A stretch of 64,000 nucleotides of DNA, taken from contig JAEUTI010000006.1 of NCBI GenBank assembly GCA_016788065.1, positions 1-64,000 of the forward strand, written 5' to 3'. This stretch comes from Bacteroidia bacterium (GTDB lineage: Bacteria > Bacteroidota > Bacteroidia > AKYH767-A > OLB10). The translations under genes and the position numbers were made by a program. The notes below the pieces were generated by a model. The model did not search any database, was not told where the DNA came from, and saw nothing but the letters and a program-made list of their open reading frames with translations. Positions within the stretch are counted from its first letter, which is position 1, and every line of letters starts with the position of its first letter. This document shows, piece by piece, positions 28,301-36,989 of this stretch.

Positions 28301-28579
28301 GATAGGCGTCCAGTTTGCAACTTGCTGTTGTGGATTTGAATTTTTAAATTCAACAAGCTCCTCCATCCATGCACCATAAAGGTTTTTATTAGTTTCAGGA
28401 AAAGTTCTTTTCTCCAACATCTTTCGGAATGCAGTCTTATTTTCGAATCGCTCATCTCCCATTTTATTAACGGAAGTATTCCATTTAGAATTAGAAACTC
28501 CATTACCGGCTGGATTTTGAGCACAAACTGAAAGTGAATACACACAAAAGGTAACGAGCAGAAGATGTAATTTTTTCAT
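25304..28579 (-). CDS. Second sortilin/VPS10-like BNR protein with PKD and T9SS domains
   Basis: A 1091-residue exported protein starting at ATG 28579, where the signal peptide MKKLHLLLVTFCVYSLSVCA-Q begins; the frame to 28651 adds 24 residues without a signal. The body has VPS10/BNR blades (HSGVWMTTNNGNSY, LYRTFDGGVSWNK, GLYRSVDGALTF, IYKSDDGGASF) to about residue 720, then a PKD domain (VLWLFPGGTPATSVDYNP), a MAM/jelly-roll-like segment (YIDDFRIMEAGTTS, about 1010) and a T9SS type A domain (FSLFPNPATSKLYIRG ... CYSVSVNDTAPQLIIIN). Architecture and short segments (ANNQVIW versus NENHIWVSFSGYS) match the protein at 11078, so the two are paralogs. Substrate and activity are not readable. Confidence 0.86.
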   Translation of the reverse strand: MKKLHLLLVTFCVYSLSVCAQNPAGNGVSNSKWNTSVNKMGDERFENKTAFRKMLEKRTFPETNKNLYGAWMEELVEFKNSNPQQQVANWTPIDASGSLLNDVGRTSSITIDTVNSGRFYVCTPHSGVWMTTNNGNSYVPITENMPTQNTSCLVYDPLNTSTLYLATGTHNMDMPPNSMGLFKSTDTGTTWNVTGLSFSPADGHTIGDLIINPSNSNSLLAATTDGLYRTFDGGVSWNKIINDTILSVRFKPGDTTTVYAVGKRYYRSVNSGTTFTQITSGVLSTFDYSYEYFVRTTKADPNILYLFTAGVWIGSGFNTKLYVHKSLDNGLTFSIIDSLAGDACYQSDVSQITPDRIASGYRGTAFRNGSGTAYTTASIPNSSGSFPYMHADQRGILFDPFDDNIIYYCNDGGLYRSVDGALTFQNITANMELTHLYDFAVSQSDPYKIVVATLDVSPYILGNSGIATTFSNFFVEAFSTSMSPLNDDRFHLAHNTPYFTTNSGSSFYSSSHPMIGNGSYEANSIQFDECNENVCYFSSWNDIYKSDDGGASFMEFVETPYNPVNSFIRSPLAYKVCRSNPRFVYVAYTDSIYITTDGTSNFINISAGLPVGQAAISSIAVDPVNENHIWVSFSGYSSGNKVFFSADAGQNWTNISAGLPNIPINELVCQTGVAGAIYAAADGAVFYKDNTFSNWQLYNTGLPAVIIHGIEIQYNTGKLRVATFGRGVYESDLFQPTPPGYVLPPVALFQLPNTTSCVGASLTLENISCGIVDSVLWLFPGGTPATSVDYNPVVSYAASGNYSVTLIAYNSGGSDTLTLPNYISIQIPQSIPYYEPIGDLNLQILPAGCSKTDVNGDGVSWWRSFYPDGSSGPGDDFLVYDNFNWALAGLEEAFILPQIDLSTATNPMLYFYRSYNRRDQFTTDSLKIAVRACGGNDVVLYAKGGLQLANSAATYPATFWTPNLPSDWIRDSLDLTPFAGEEAVTISFINKGYSGQLLYIDDFRIMEAGTTSLQEPQHVEFSLFPNPATSKLYIRGYTARLNTIVINDLTGRAVLNKTVSGFDDVVDICTLAKGCYSVSVNDTAPQLIIIN

Positions 28580-28850
28580 AAGTGAGATATTCGCATGTGT
28601 TAACAAAGTAACAGCAACAACCTGACGGATTCGACATTTTGATGGTTGCATAATCTTTCAACATTTAACTTTACTTTGTATTTCCTTCCCGAACCATTTA
28701 ACAAACCTCAACCAATCCGGATTACTGATATATGCCTCCGAAAATCAATTAATTAAATGTATATCAAGGCTATACAGATCACATTATTGTGAATTTAAAA
28801 TAATTAAAGTACTTTCAACGATTGGAAAATAACAGAAAAGCATATTTAAT

Positions 28851-30182
28851 ATGATGGTACATATAAGGAGGCAATTGGCTAATGTTTGTATGATGTTGCT
28901 GTTTTGTGCTGGAATAAACAAATCGGCGAACGCACAACTACCATCTCCTGCACTGGTCGGTTACTGGCACAATTGGAATGATGCGAGTGCTCCTTACATT
29001 CCTTTAAATGCCATCGACAACCGCTATAATGTAATAGAAATTTCTTTTGCAGTTCCGGTATCGCCACTGGATATGACCATGACTTTTACTCCTGATAACG
29101 GAAGTGTTCCGGCATTCATAGCGCAAGTTCAGGCATTGCAGGCTGCCGGCAAAAAAGTATTGTTGAGTATTGGTGGTGCAAATGCATTTATCGATTTAAC
29201 AACAACTATTAACAGAGATGCCTTCATCACTTCTATGACCAACTTGTTGGTGACTTATGGCTTTGATGGAATAGATATCGATATAGAACATGGAAATGCC
29301 ATCACCATTACCGGAGGAACCATTGCTAGTCCCACAAATGTTTCGCAACAACACTTGATTTATGCCATTCAGCAAATCATGCAAAACTACCGGACTACTT
29401 TCGGCAAGAAAATGTTACTGACCATGGCTCCCGAGACTGCATATGTCACCGGTGGCATGTCGGCTTATGGAGGAATCTGGGGCGGCTATTTACCGATCAT
29501 AAATGCTTTGCGCGATTCCATAGATTTATTACATATGCAATTGTATAATAGTGGTTCAATGTATGGAATCGATGGCGCTATTTACACACAAGGAAATGCC
29601 GACTTTATTGTTGCTATGACCGAGGCAATTATCCAGGGATTCCAAACCGGTGGAGGATTTTTTCAGGGATTACCCGCTTATAAAGTTGCTGTAGGTTTAC
29701 CTGCATGCGGCAATGCTGCCGGTGGCGGATTTGTAAATGATGCTACTGTAAAAAATGCAATTGATTACATCCGTGGAAACGGACCAAAACCGGGCCTTTA
29801 CACACTCACCACCACATATCCCGATTTAAGGGGTATGATGACCTGGTCAATTAACTGGGATGCTGTGAATACTTGTGAATCATCATACAATTATGCCATT
29901 AATTATGAATTAATTTTCGGTACCACAACTGCAGTGAGTGAGTTGAATGCTACAGACTACTCAATGCAGATATTCCCCAATCCATCAAATGGAAATTTTT
30001 TCATTCAATGTAAATTAACAACAGCTGATTTAATTATTACTGACATAGCAGGTAAAATAATTTATACTGAACAGCAATTTACCGATCTTCAGCAAGTGGA
30101 GATAACTGAACCCGGAATTTACCTTATTCAACTACGAAACGGGGCCGTAGTTCTGAATGGTAAAATTATCATCACAAAATAG
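28851..30182 (+). CDS. Secreted GH18 chitinase with T9SS sorting domain
   Basis: The 443-residue protein has a signal peptide (LANVCMMLLFCAGINKSANA-Q, cleavage near 29) and a GH18 TIM barrel. The catalytic signature FDGIDIDIEH supplies D139, D142, D144 and the proton donor E146, all intact. SIGGAN at about 106 is the conserved SxGG strand, and MMTWSINWD near the end of the barrel provides the usual Trp and Asp. The C-terminus is a T9SS type A domain (MQIFPNPSNGNFFIQ ... GIYLIQLRNGAVVLNGKIIITK). It should hydrolyse beta-1,4-linked GlcNAc polymers outside the cell. No chitin-binding module, GH20 or SusCD genes are adjacent. Confidence 0.93.
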   Translation: MMVHIRRQLANVCMMLLFCAGINKSANAQLPSPALVGYWHNWNDASAPYIPLNAIDNRYNVIEISFAVPVSPLDMTMTFTPDNGSVPAFIAQVQALQAAGKKVLLSIGGANAFIDLTTTINRDAFITSMTNLLVTYGFDGIDIDIEHGNAITITGGTIASPTNVSQQHLIYAIQQIMQNYRTTFGKKMLLTMAPETAYVTGGMSAYGGIWGGYLPIINALRDSIDLLHMQLYNSGSMYGIDGAIYTQGNADFIVAMTEAIIQGFQTGGGFFQGLPAYKVAVGLPACGNAAGGGFVNDATVKNAIDYIRGNGPKPGLYTLTTTYPDLRGMMTWSINWDAVNTCESSYNYAINYELIFGTTTAVSELNATDYSMQIFPNPSNGNFFIQCKLTTADLIITDIAGKIIYTEQQFTDLQQVEITEPGIYLIQLRNGAVVLNGKIIITK

Positions 30183-30265
30183 TATTACCTGTTAAATACT
30201 AAAGAAGTTTTATTGAAATAACACATATACTATTTAAATTCATCAAAAACACCTGATATCATTTT

Positions 30266-31579
30266 ATGAAACTCAAACTGCACTGGAAAATATTAATTGG
30301 AATGGCATTGGGTGTACTGTTCGGGTTGTTGATGAACAGTCTGGGATTAAAGGAAATAGTTATTGATTGGATAAAGCCATTAGGAACTATTTTCATAAAC
30401 TGTCTCAAATTAATTGCAATGCCTTTAATTCTGGCATCCTTAATTACAGGACTAGCTGAGTTAAAGGACTTTTCAAAACTTTCTAAAATGGGTGGCAATA
30501 CTATTGTCATTTATTTGTTTACAACCGCATTTGCTGTAAGTCTGGGATTGGTATTAGCTAATATCATTCAACCCGGAAGTTTTATAAATGAAGAAGCACG
30601 TTCTACCTTACTAACCACCTTTGCAGGTGATGTTGATTCCAAAATTCAGGCAGCTCATGCTACACAGGAAAGTGCACCTTTGCAACCTTTGATTGACATG
30701 GTTCCTGATAATCTTTTTAAAGCGATGAGTAGCAATGGCAGCATGCTGCAAGTTATATTCTTTGCTATTTTATTCGGCATTGGGTTGATCTTAATACCGG
30801 AAGAAAAAGCACGACCCGTCACAAACTTTTTCTCAGGCTTGAATGAAGTAATTTTAAAAATTATTGACCTGATTATGCTCACAGCACCAATCGGTGTTTT
30901 CTCCTTATTAGCTGCGTTGATCGTTGAAATTCCGGATGCCTCCATTTTGGGTGGATTAATTGCATATGCTTTAACTGTAATATTTGGCTTGTTATTATTG
31001 CTGTTTGTGTTCTATCCGGGATTACTGATAACATTAGCCGGTGTGTCGCCAAAAAGATTTTTTAAAGCAATGTTACCAGCTCAGCTTGTAGCTTTCTCCA
31101 CGAGTTCATCTGCGGCAACATTGCCTGTTACCATGGAATGTGCTACTGAGCATCTGGGAGTTGAAGAAGAAGTTGCAAGTTTTGTTCTTCCATTAGGAGC
31201 CACTGTGAATATGGATGGAACAGCTTTGTATCAGGCAGTAGCTGCTATTTTTATTGCTCAGGTAATGAGTATCGAGCTTACGCTGTCGCAACAATTAATG
31301 ATCATTGTAACTGCAACTCTGGCAAGTATTGGTTCAGCAGCTGTTCCCGGAGCCGGAATGGTAATGCTGGTTATTGTTCTTGGTCAGGCCGGAATTCCCG
31401 AAGCAGGATTAGCTTTAATATTTGCAATCGATCGTCCACTTGACATGTTCCGAACCGTAATAAATGTGAGTTCAGATGCTTGTGTGTCAACTTTAATTGC
31501 TAAGAAACAAGGAATGCTTCGGAATCCTGTTGCTAAAGAATGGGATGATAATTATAAAGCTACTAATATTAAAAAATAA
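30266..31579 (+). CDS. Dicarboxylate/amino acid:cation symporter (DAACS family)
   Basis: A 437-residue integral membrane transporter of the GltP/DctA family, of normal length with about eight helices and two re-entrant loops. The serine-rich loop STSSSAATLPVTMECA (about 270-285) and the motif GATVNMDGTALYQ (about 310-322, containing NMDGT) are diagnostic for substrate and Na+/H+ binding; AAVPGAGMVML and DRPLDMFRTVINVSSD follow. It imports glutamate, aspartate or C4-dicarboxylates with cations; the exact substrate is open. The next gene starts 25 bp downstream in the same direction, making it the likely head of a three-gene unit with ybeY at the end. Confidence 0.93.
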   Translation: MKLKLHWKILIGMALGVLFGLLMNSLGLKEIVIDWIKPLGTIFINCLKLIAMPLILASLITGLAELKDFSKLSKMGGNTIVIYLFTTAFAVSLGLVLANIIQPGSFINEEARSTLLTTFAGDVDSKIQAAHATQESAPLQPLIDMVPDNLFKAMSSNGSMLQVIFFAILFGIGLILIPEEKARPVTNFFSGLNEVILKIIDLIMLTAPIGVFSLLAALIVEIPDASILGGLIAYALTVIFGLLLLLFVFYPGLLITLAGVSPKRFFKAMLPAQLVAFSTSSSAATLPVTMECATEHLGVEEEVASFVLPLGATVNMDGTALYQAVAAIFIAQVMSIELTLSQQLMIIVTATLASIGSAAVPGAGMVMLVIVLGQAGIPEAGLALIFAIDRPLDMFRTVINVSSDACVSTLIAKKQGMLRNPVAKEWDDNYKATNIKK

Positions 31580-31604
31580 AATTCAAGCAACAATTTTATC
31601 GTTT

Positions 31605-32186
31605 ATGAAATCGCCTGCATTTTCAACAACAGATGAGTATATCGCTACATATCCCGATTCTCAAAAAAAACTTCTCAATCAATTAAGAAATACTGTTTTA
31701 AAAGTTGCACCACATTTAAAGGAAACCATCAAATACGGAATGCCTACTTTTGAATTTCATGGAAACCTATTACATTTTGCAGCATGGAAATCGCATATTG
31801 GCTTATATGCAACTCCTTCAGGAAACGAAGCATTTGCAAAAGAACTGAAACCGTATGTTGTAAGTAAAGGTGCTATTCAATTCCCATACGATCAGCCGTT
31901 ACCTGTTAAATTAATTTCCAGAATAGCCATTTTCAGAATACAGGAAAACTTATTTAAAGCTAAAGTTAAGAAGCTGAAAGTGAAACCCGACATCACTTAT
32001 CATAAAGATGGTTCGATCTGGGCCATAGGGAAAATGAAAAATGGTCGACAGGAAGGAAAGTGGGAATGGTTCCGGAAAGATGGAAGCATGCTACGTGCAG
32101 GCAGTTTTAAAGACGGCAAGCAAGTGGGGAAATGGACCACATACGACAAGATGGGAGAAGCATATAAAGAAACTATATTCAAATAA
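31605..32186 (+). CDS. DUF1801 protein with C-terminal MORN/YwqK-like repeats
   Basis: A 193-residue cytoplasmic protein. The ATG at 31605 is chosen since the longer frame from 31497 overlaps the transporter gene and begins with non-conserved residues. Residues 1-118 match DUF1801 (YdhG-like): APHLKETIKYGMPTFEFHGNLLHFAAWKSHIGLY and KGAIQFPYDQPLP are its core strands. The last 65 residues carry two or three YwqK/MORN-type units (GKMKNGRQEGKWEWF, GSFKDGKQVGKWTTYD). The family has a steroidogenic-START-like fold of uncertain function. It starts 25 bp after the symporter gene and ends five bases before ybeY. Confidence 0.82.
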   Translation: MKSPAFSTTDEYIATYPDSQKKLLNQLRNTVLKVAPHLKETIKYGMPTFEFHGNLLHFAAWKSHIGLYATPSGNEAFAKELKPYVVSKGAIQFPYDQPLPVKLISRIAIFRIQENLFKAKVKKLKVKPDITYHKDGSIWAIGKMKNGRQEGKWEWFRKDGSMLRAGSFKDGKQVGKWTTYDKMGEAYKETIFK

Positions 32187-32191
32187 TAAAA

Positions 32192-32623
32192 ATGGAATCA
32201 CCCATCAGTTTTTTTAATGAAGATGTAAAATACATTCTTAAGGATAAAAATGCTATTCGCGAATGGATAACATCCGGAGTAAAAAAAGAAAAATTTCGGA
32301 TTGAAACCATCAATTACATTTTTTGCAGCGATAAATACCTAAGAAAAATTAACAAGCAGTTTTTAAATCACGATTACTTTACAGATATCATCACCTTTCC
32401 GCACGAACAATTTACAGCACAAATCGGAGGCGATATTTATATCAGTCTGGATCGCATTCGGGAAAATGCTAAAGAATACCATCAATCTTTTTCAAATGAG
32501 CTTCACCGCGTAATGGCACATGGCGTATTGCATTTATGCGGATATGGCGATAAATCAGAAGTCGAAGAGAAACTGATGCGTAAAATGGAAGATAAGTGGC
32601 TTAAAGCGAGAAATTTTATTTAA
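32192..32623 (+). CDS. ybeY: Endoribonuclease YbeY (rRNA maturation factor)
   Basis: A 143-residue UPF0054 protein that processes 16S rRNA 3' ends and takes part in ribosome quality control. The metal site is HGVLHLCGYGDKS with H110 and H114; the third usual His (position 120) is Asp here, a variation I believe is common in Bacteroidota orthologs. The upstream substrate-groove motif LNHDYFTDIITFP is intact. The start at 32192 lies five bases after the DUF1801 gene. The expected neighbours (DUF4175 and the anti-sigma-type ATPase) are 7 kb to the left, as if DNA had been inserted between them. Confidence 0.93.
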   Translation: MESPISFFNEDVKYILKDKNAIREWITSGVKKEKFRIETINYIFCSDKYLRKINKQFLNHDYFTDIITFPHEQFTAQIGGDIYISLDRIRENAKEYHQSFSNELHRVMAHGVLHLCGYGDKSEVEEKLMRKMEDKWLKARNFI

Positions 32624-32642
32624 ACATACGGTATTTCTTACC

Positions 32643-35600
32643 TCAACGCTTTACCACAAGTTTCATATACATCGGCTCAACTTTTTCATTACTTAGTTTA
32701 ACCTGATACATTCCGGAAGCAAATGGCGATGTGTCCACGGAATATCCCGAAGTAATTTCTTGCTTCTCAAACACCACTCTGCCATTCATGTCTGTTAATG
32801 TAAAATCATAAGCCATTTCACCATCGAAATAAACCGTAAATTCATTGGAAGCGGGATTAGGAACTCCGATCAGGCTGTTTTTATCGGTTAGCATCACAGC
32901 TACTATTTCAGAATAAGAACTTCTTCCATCAAAGTCGGTTTGTTTCAACCGGTAATAGGATAATCCCCGATATGGCTCGGTGTCGGTGAATGCATACGAC
33001 AATTGATAATTACTATTGCCGGCTCCATCCGTTATTCCGGCGGTTTCAAATTCGATACCATTTTTACTTCGTTCAATCGTAAAATAGTCGTTGTTGATTT
33101 CGGATGCGGTAATCCAATCGCATCTCACAACTTTATTTTCAACAGGTTTTGCAGTGAACGATAATAATTCAATTGGCAATGGAGAAACCTGACCGAGTTT
33201 TAAAGTAAACATGTCCATTGGTGATCCATTAGCAGTGATAGAAAATGTGGGAGGGAAAGGATCGAAATCAACGGTAGTGCTAAAATTACCGGAAGCATAA
33301 ACATTAAACAAACTATCGACTGCTACGCTTACGATCTCATCATTACCGGCACCACCAATATTATAAAACCAACATGTGCTGTCGGCAACTCGCAGGCTTA
33401 GTATAAATCCATCGTTCAACCCATTGGATGTAATATTTTGCGTCTGCGAAATAAATGGATTCATATCAATGGTTCCACCAAAAACTCCGGAGACATAAAT
33501 GTTCTCAGCAATGTCTTTTGTAATTCTGGAAGGCTTATCGTTGCCGGTTCCTTTCAGGTGTCCTGTCCACAAGTGATTACCATTCGGATCGAGCTTTTGA
33601 ATGTAACCATCATTATTTGTTGCCCCTCCTGAAGTTGTCAAATTATAGATACCGGGGCCGGGATCAAAATCGGCTGTGAATTTAAAATATCCGGTATGAT
33701 AAACATTATTTGAATTATCAGTTATAATATCGACACCAACATCATCAGAAGCGCTTCCTATTGATTTTGCCCAAACAAAATTTCCAGCACTTGTTAATTT
33801 TAGCACGAATATGTCTGCAACCGCATAAGATGTCATGTTAAAAACACCGGCATTGGGATCAAAATCAGCGGTACCGGAATAGTAACCGGTTACAAGTACG
33901 TTATTTGCATTATCAACAGTGATTCCATTTCCGATATCATAAGCGGTTGCAGAACCAATTGTTTTTGCCCAACTAATTACACCGGTTGTATCCAATTTCA
34001 AAACGAAAATATCACTCGTATTTCCTGCAGAAACCATATTAAACGTTCCTGAATTCGGATTAAAATCGACAGTCCCTTTATAATTCCCCGTTAAATAAAT
34101 CATATTATCCTTCACGGTAATTGCAGACACTTCTTCATCATAGGTACCTCCAATTCTTTTTACCCATACCACTTGATTACTATTATTCATCTTCATGATA
34201 AAAATATCTTTCCCGCCGGCTGAAGTTCTATTTATATCTGCGTCAATATGACTTTTAGCAAAATTAGCTGTTTGCTCAAATGTACCTGTAATGTATTTAT
34301 TCCCTTGTGCATCACGGCAAACGGATGTTACCTCATCGTCGCCGGGACCACCAAATTCATAGGAGGAAATCCCACCACCACCAGTTGAATTGGTCAGAGA
34401 AATCATAGCGTTTTTGTTTTGAAATCCCCACAGAATTCCTCTTGCTGAAGATCCTAAACTATAACCTCCTGCAAATAATTGTGTAGATATGTACTTCGCT
34501 GATGAGAGATTTGCAACCACACCGGCCGATCCAATGCTGTGTGACCAGATATGGTCGAGATTCAGATTCAATCTCAAAGTAAAAATATCTTCTGCTCCCT
34601 TCGAAGTCTTATAGCTGGTTGCGGCGGAACCATCGAAATCAACTGTCTGCATGAATTCCCCGGTGAGATAAAGGACGCTACCAAGACCGATTGCAATATC
34701 ATATATGATCTCCTTATCTGGTCCGGCTAAAACACAATGATCGTAATAATCGCCATTAGCAGTTAATTTTAAAATCAAACCTTCATCTTCAGAAAGCGTT
34801 CCATAATATGGTGGAGTGGCAGTTACGCTTACTACTCCTGCATTTGGATCAATATCTTTGGTATATCTAAAACTGGTTGCCATCAGCACATAAGTGGTTG
34901 CTCCCTGTGAGACCTCCAGATTAATCTCAGGGTACCATGCGTTTTGTGGAAATGTTTTAGACCAAACAAAAGCGCCTGCAGATGACAGTTTCAGGATGCA
35001 GGGAACACCATTCACTGTATTCATTAAACTGGTGCCCGCGCCAATATCAAAATCAACATTCCCACCGAATGAATACATGGCAACATAAACATTTTCGTAG
35101 GCATCTGTTTTTATATCCTGCGGCCATAAGCCTGCAGGAGTTCCTATGACACCACCACCCCACACAAATGTTCCGGTACTGGAAAGTTTTACAACATAAA
35201 TCGCTCCATTGGTATTTGCATTTACTGCCACTGTTGCTGCACCGGGATCAACGTCCATATCACCTCTAAGCCAACCGGTGACAATAATATTATCAAGATC
35301 ATCGACTACAACTGCCTCCGGATAATTACTGTCGGTAATAGTTGGAAGTGTTGAGGTTGTACGCAGTTGCTTAGCCCAGGTAAATGCACCGGCAGCAGAA
35401 ACTTCCATTATAAATGTATCACTAAAAGCCCCGGTTAATACCGTGAAAGTAAGAACGGGAGCATCAAAATTTATATCTACGGAATTAAAAAATTCACCAG
35501 CTACAATTACGTTGTTATTTATGTCGAGATCGAGCGCTTGTATATTCATGCTTTGACTGGCAGCACCAAATTGTTTTGACCAAACATATCCTCCATTCGT

Positions 35601-36098
35601 ATTCAATTTCAAAAGAACAGTTCCATTCGCAAAGGCCGGCTGGACAATATTTACAACGCCTGCTCCCGGGTCAACATCCAAAGTGCCACCAAAAGATATT
35701 CCCAGATAAATATTGCCGGCAGGATCAACGACCATGGCATCTATATATTCCCAACCGGAACTTGCTATTCTGACTGCCCACAAAAAATTACCGTTAAGAT
35801 CAGATTTCATTACAAAAATATCCCCCTGATCAATACCCGCTAAATTATTAACTGCTGCTCCAGGATTAAAATCGGTTGTGATTTCATAACTGCCTGCGAC
35901 ATAAACACTCGCACTTGCATCGGTACCTACAAAGGATCCTACTTCTTTTCCGGATCCTTTACCAAAACGCGCCCATTCAAAAGTCTGGAATTGAGCCTGA
36001 CCATTGTTGTAAAACATCAGCAGACCGCAAATTAAACTTACCCAAAATTTATGAGATCCCTTAAAGTTGTGTTTTAATATATAAACAGAATGTAACAT
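32643..36098 (-). CDS. SBBP-repeat beta-propeller protein with T9SS sorting domain
   Basis: A 1151-residue exported protein. The signal region (FWVSLICGLLMFYNNGQA-Q, cleavage near 36) follows a 17-residue basic N-region. Most of the protein consists of about 50-residue SBBP-type units containing DxxGNxYVTG, FDPGAG and ILKLxxxGNFxWAK elements (for example GDIFVMKSDLNGNFLW, DIFVLKLDTTGVISWAK), which fold as beta-propeller blades. A stalk segment LPIELLSFTAKPVENK leads to the T9SS type A domain (IGVPNPASNEFTVYF ... GMYQVKLSNEKVEPMYMKLVVKR). Function is unknown; surface attachment or secretion is inferred. It is convergent with ybeY, 19 bp apart. Confidence 0.88.
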   Translation of the reverse strand: MLHSVYILKHNFKGSHKFWVSLICGLLMFYNNGQAQFQTFEWARFGKGSGKEVGSFVGTDASASVYVAGSYEITTDFNPGAAVNNLAGIDQGDIFVMKSDLNGNFLWAVRIASSGWEYIDAMVVDPAGNIYLGISFGGTLDVDPGAGVVNIVQPAFANGTVLLKLNTNGGYVWSKQFGAASQSMNIQALDLDINNNVIVAGEFFNSVDINFDAPVLTFTVLTGAFSDTFIMEVSAAGAFTWAKQLRTTSTLPTITDSNYPEAVVVDDLDNIIVTGWLRGDMDVDPGAATVAVNANTNGAIYVVKLSSTGTFVWGGGVIGTPAGLWPQDIKTDAYENVYVAMYSFGGNVDFDIGAGTSLMNTVNGVPCILKLSSAGAFVWSKTFPQNAWYPEINLEVSQGATTYVLMATSFRYTKDIDPNAGVVSVTATPPYYGTLSEDEGLILKLTANGDYYDHCVLAGPDKEIIYDIAIGLGSVLYLTGEFMQTVDFDGSAATSYKTSKGAEDIFTLRLNLNLDHIWSHSIGSAGVVANLSSAKYISTQLFAGGYSLGSSARGILWGFQNKNAMISLTNSTGGGGISSYEFGGPGDDEVTSVCRDAQGNKYITGTFEQTANFAKSHIDADINRTSAGGKDIFIMKMNNSNQVVWVKRIGGTYDEEVSAITVKDNMIYLTGNYKGTVDFNPNSGTFNMVSAGNTSDIFVLKLDTTGVISWAKTIGSATAYDIGNGITVDNANNVLVTGYYSGTADFDPNAGVFNMTSYAVADIFVLKLTSAGNFVWAKSIGSASDDVGVDIITDNSNNVYHTGYFKFTADFDPGPGIYNLTTSGGATNNDGYIQKLDPNGNHLWTGHLKGTGNDKPSRITKDIAENIYVSGVFGGTIDMNPFISQTQNITSNGLNDGFILSLRVADSTCWFYNIGGAGNDEIVSVAVDSLFNVYASGNFSTTVDFDPFPPTFSITANGSPMDMFTLKLGQVSPLPIELLSFTAKPVENKVVRCDWITASEINNDYFTIERSKNGIEFETAGITDGAGNSNYQLSYAFTDTEPYRGLSYYRLKQTDFDGRSSYSEIVAVMLTDKNSLIGVPNPASNEFTVYFDGEMAYDFTLTDMNGRVVFEKQEITSGYSVDTSPFASGMYQVKLSNEKVEPMYMKLVVKR

Positions 36099-36237
36099 GG
36101 CAGAATCTTAATAATTTACAAATAACACGAGATCAATGTCTCAAATCAATTACCAAAAGTGGTAACTTATTGGTTCACAAACCATACACGAAAAGGTGTA
36201 AAAACAGGCGAAATTGTGTGTTATAAATCAAAAAGAG

Positions 36238-36885
36238 TCAAAAGAAGCCAAAAATATTTTTGTTAATGGCCTTGGCAACAGCCTCTGTCATGGAACTAAC
36301 ATGCAGCTTTTCATATATTTTTTTCATGTGAGCACGCACAGTGTCATAAGAAATACAAAGTTCATCGGCAATCATTTTGTAACTCTTACCATTTACCAGC
36401 AATCCCAATACTTCCCTTTCCCGGGCAGATAAGTTATAATCATCGCTTGATGAAGGTTTTACACCCTGAAACTGATTGAGGACTTTCTTTGCTACGCTGG
36501 GAGACATTGGCGCTCCGCCATTATGTACTTCCACAATTGCATCCAAAAGTTTTGCTGAACCGGCATTTTTTAAAATATAACCACTTGCACCGGCTTTAAG
36601 TGCTGAAAAAATGCGGTCATCATCATCGAAAACCGTTTGCATCAGAATGTGTATATCAGGGAAATATTTACGGATGAGAATAACCCCTTCAATACCATTA
36701 ATACCGGGCATATCTATATCCATAACCACAACATGTGGATTAGTGGTGCTTATCTGGTCTTTAAGTTGTTTGCAATTAGGGAAAGAGCCAACTAACTGTA
36801 AATCATCAGAATCCCCGATTAAAAGAGAAATAGAATCCCGCAGCATGTCATTATCATCAAAAATTGCTACCCGGATTTTACTCAT
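36238..36885 (-). CDS. NarL/FixJ-family response regulator
   Basis: A 215-residue regulator. The ATG at 36885 (MSKIRVAIFDDND) is preferred to the frame from 36915. Receiver domain: acids D10/D11, phospho-acceptor D56 in VVMDIDMPGING, and K near 106 in YILKNAG. A LuxR-type HTH is at about 145-210 (LSAREREVLGLLVNGKSYKMIADELCIS, DTVRAHMKKIYEKLHV). The kinase gene lies 104 bp upstream on the same strand, so this is its cognate partner. It has no visible target operon nearby; regulated genes are unknown. Confidence 0.94.
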   Translation of the reverse strand: MSKIRVAIFDDNDMLRDSISLLIGDSDDLQLVGSFPNCKQLKDQISTTNPHVVVMDIDMPGINGIEGVILIRKYFPDIHILMQTVFDDDDRIFSALKAGASGYILKNAGSAKLLDAIVEVHNGGAPMSPSVAKKVLNQFQGVKPSSSDDYNLSAREREVLGLLVNGKSYKMIADELCISYDTVRAHMKKIYEKLHVSSMTEAVAKAINKNIFGFF

Positions 36886-36989
36886 ATTGTTCAGAATCAA
36901 TTTGCAAAATAACAAGGTATTTTTCGATACTTCAACTACTAAATGTGGTAATAATAACGATGACTTGCCGCAGCTCCTTCATCCCGCCA

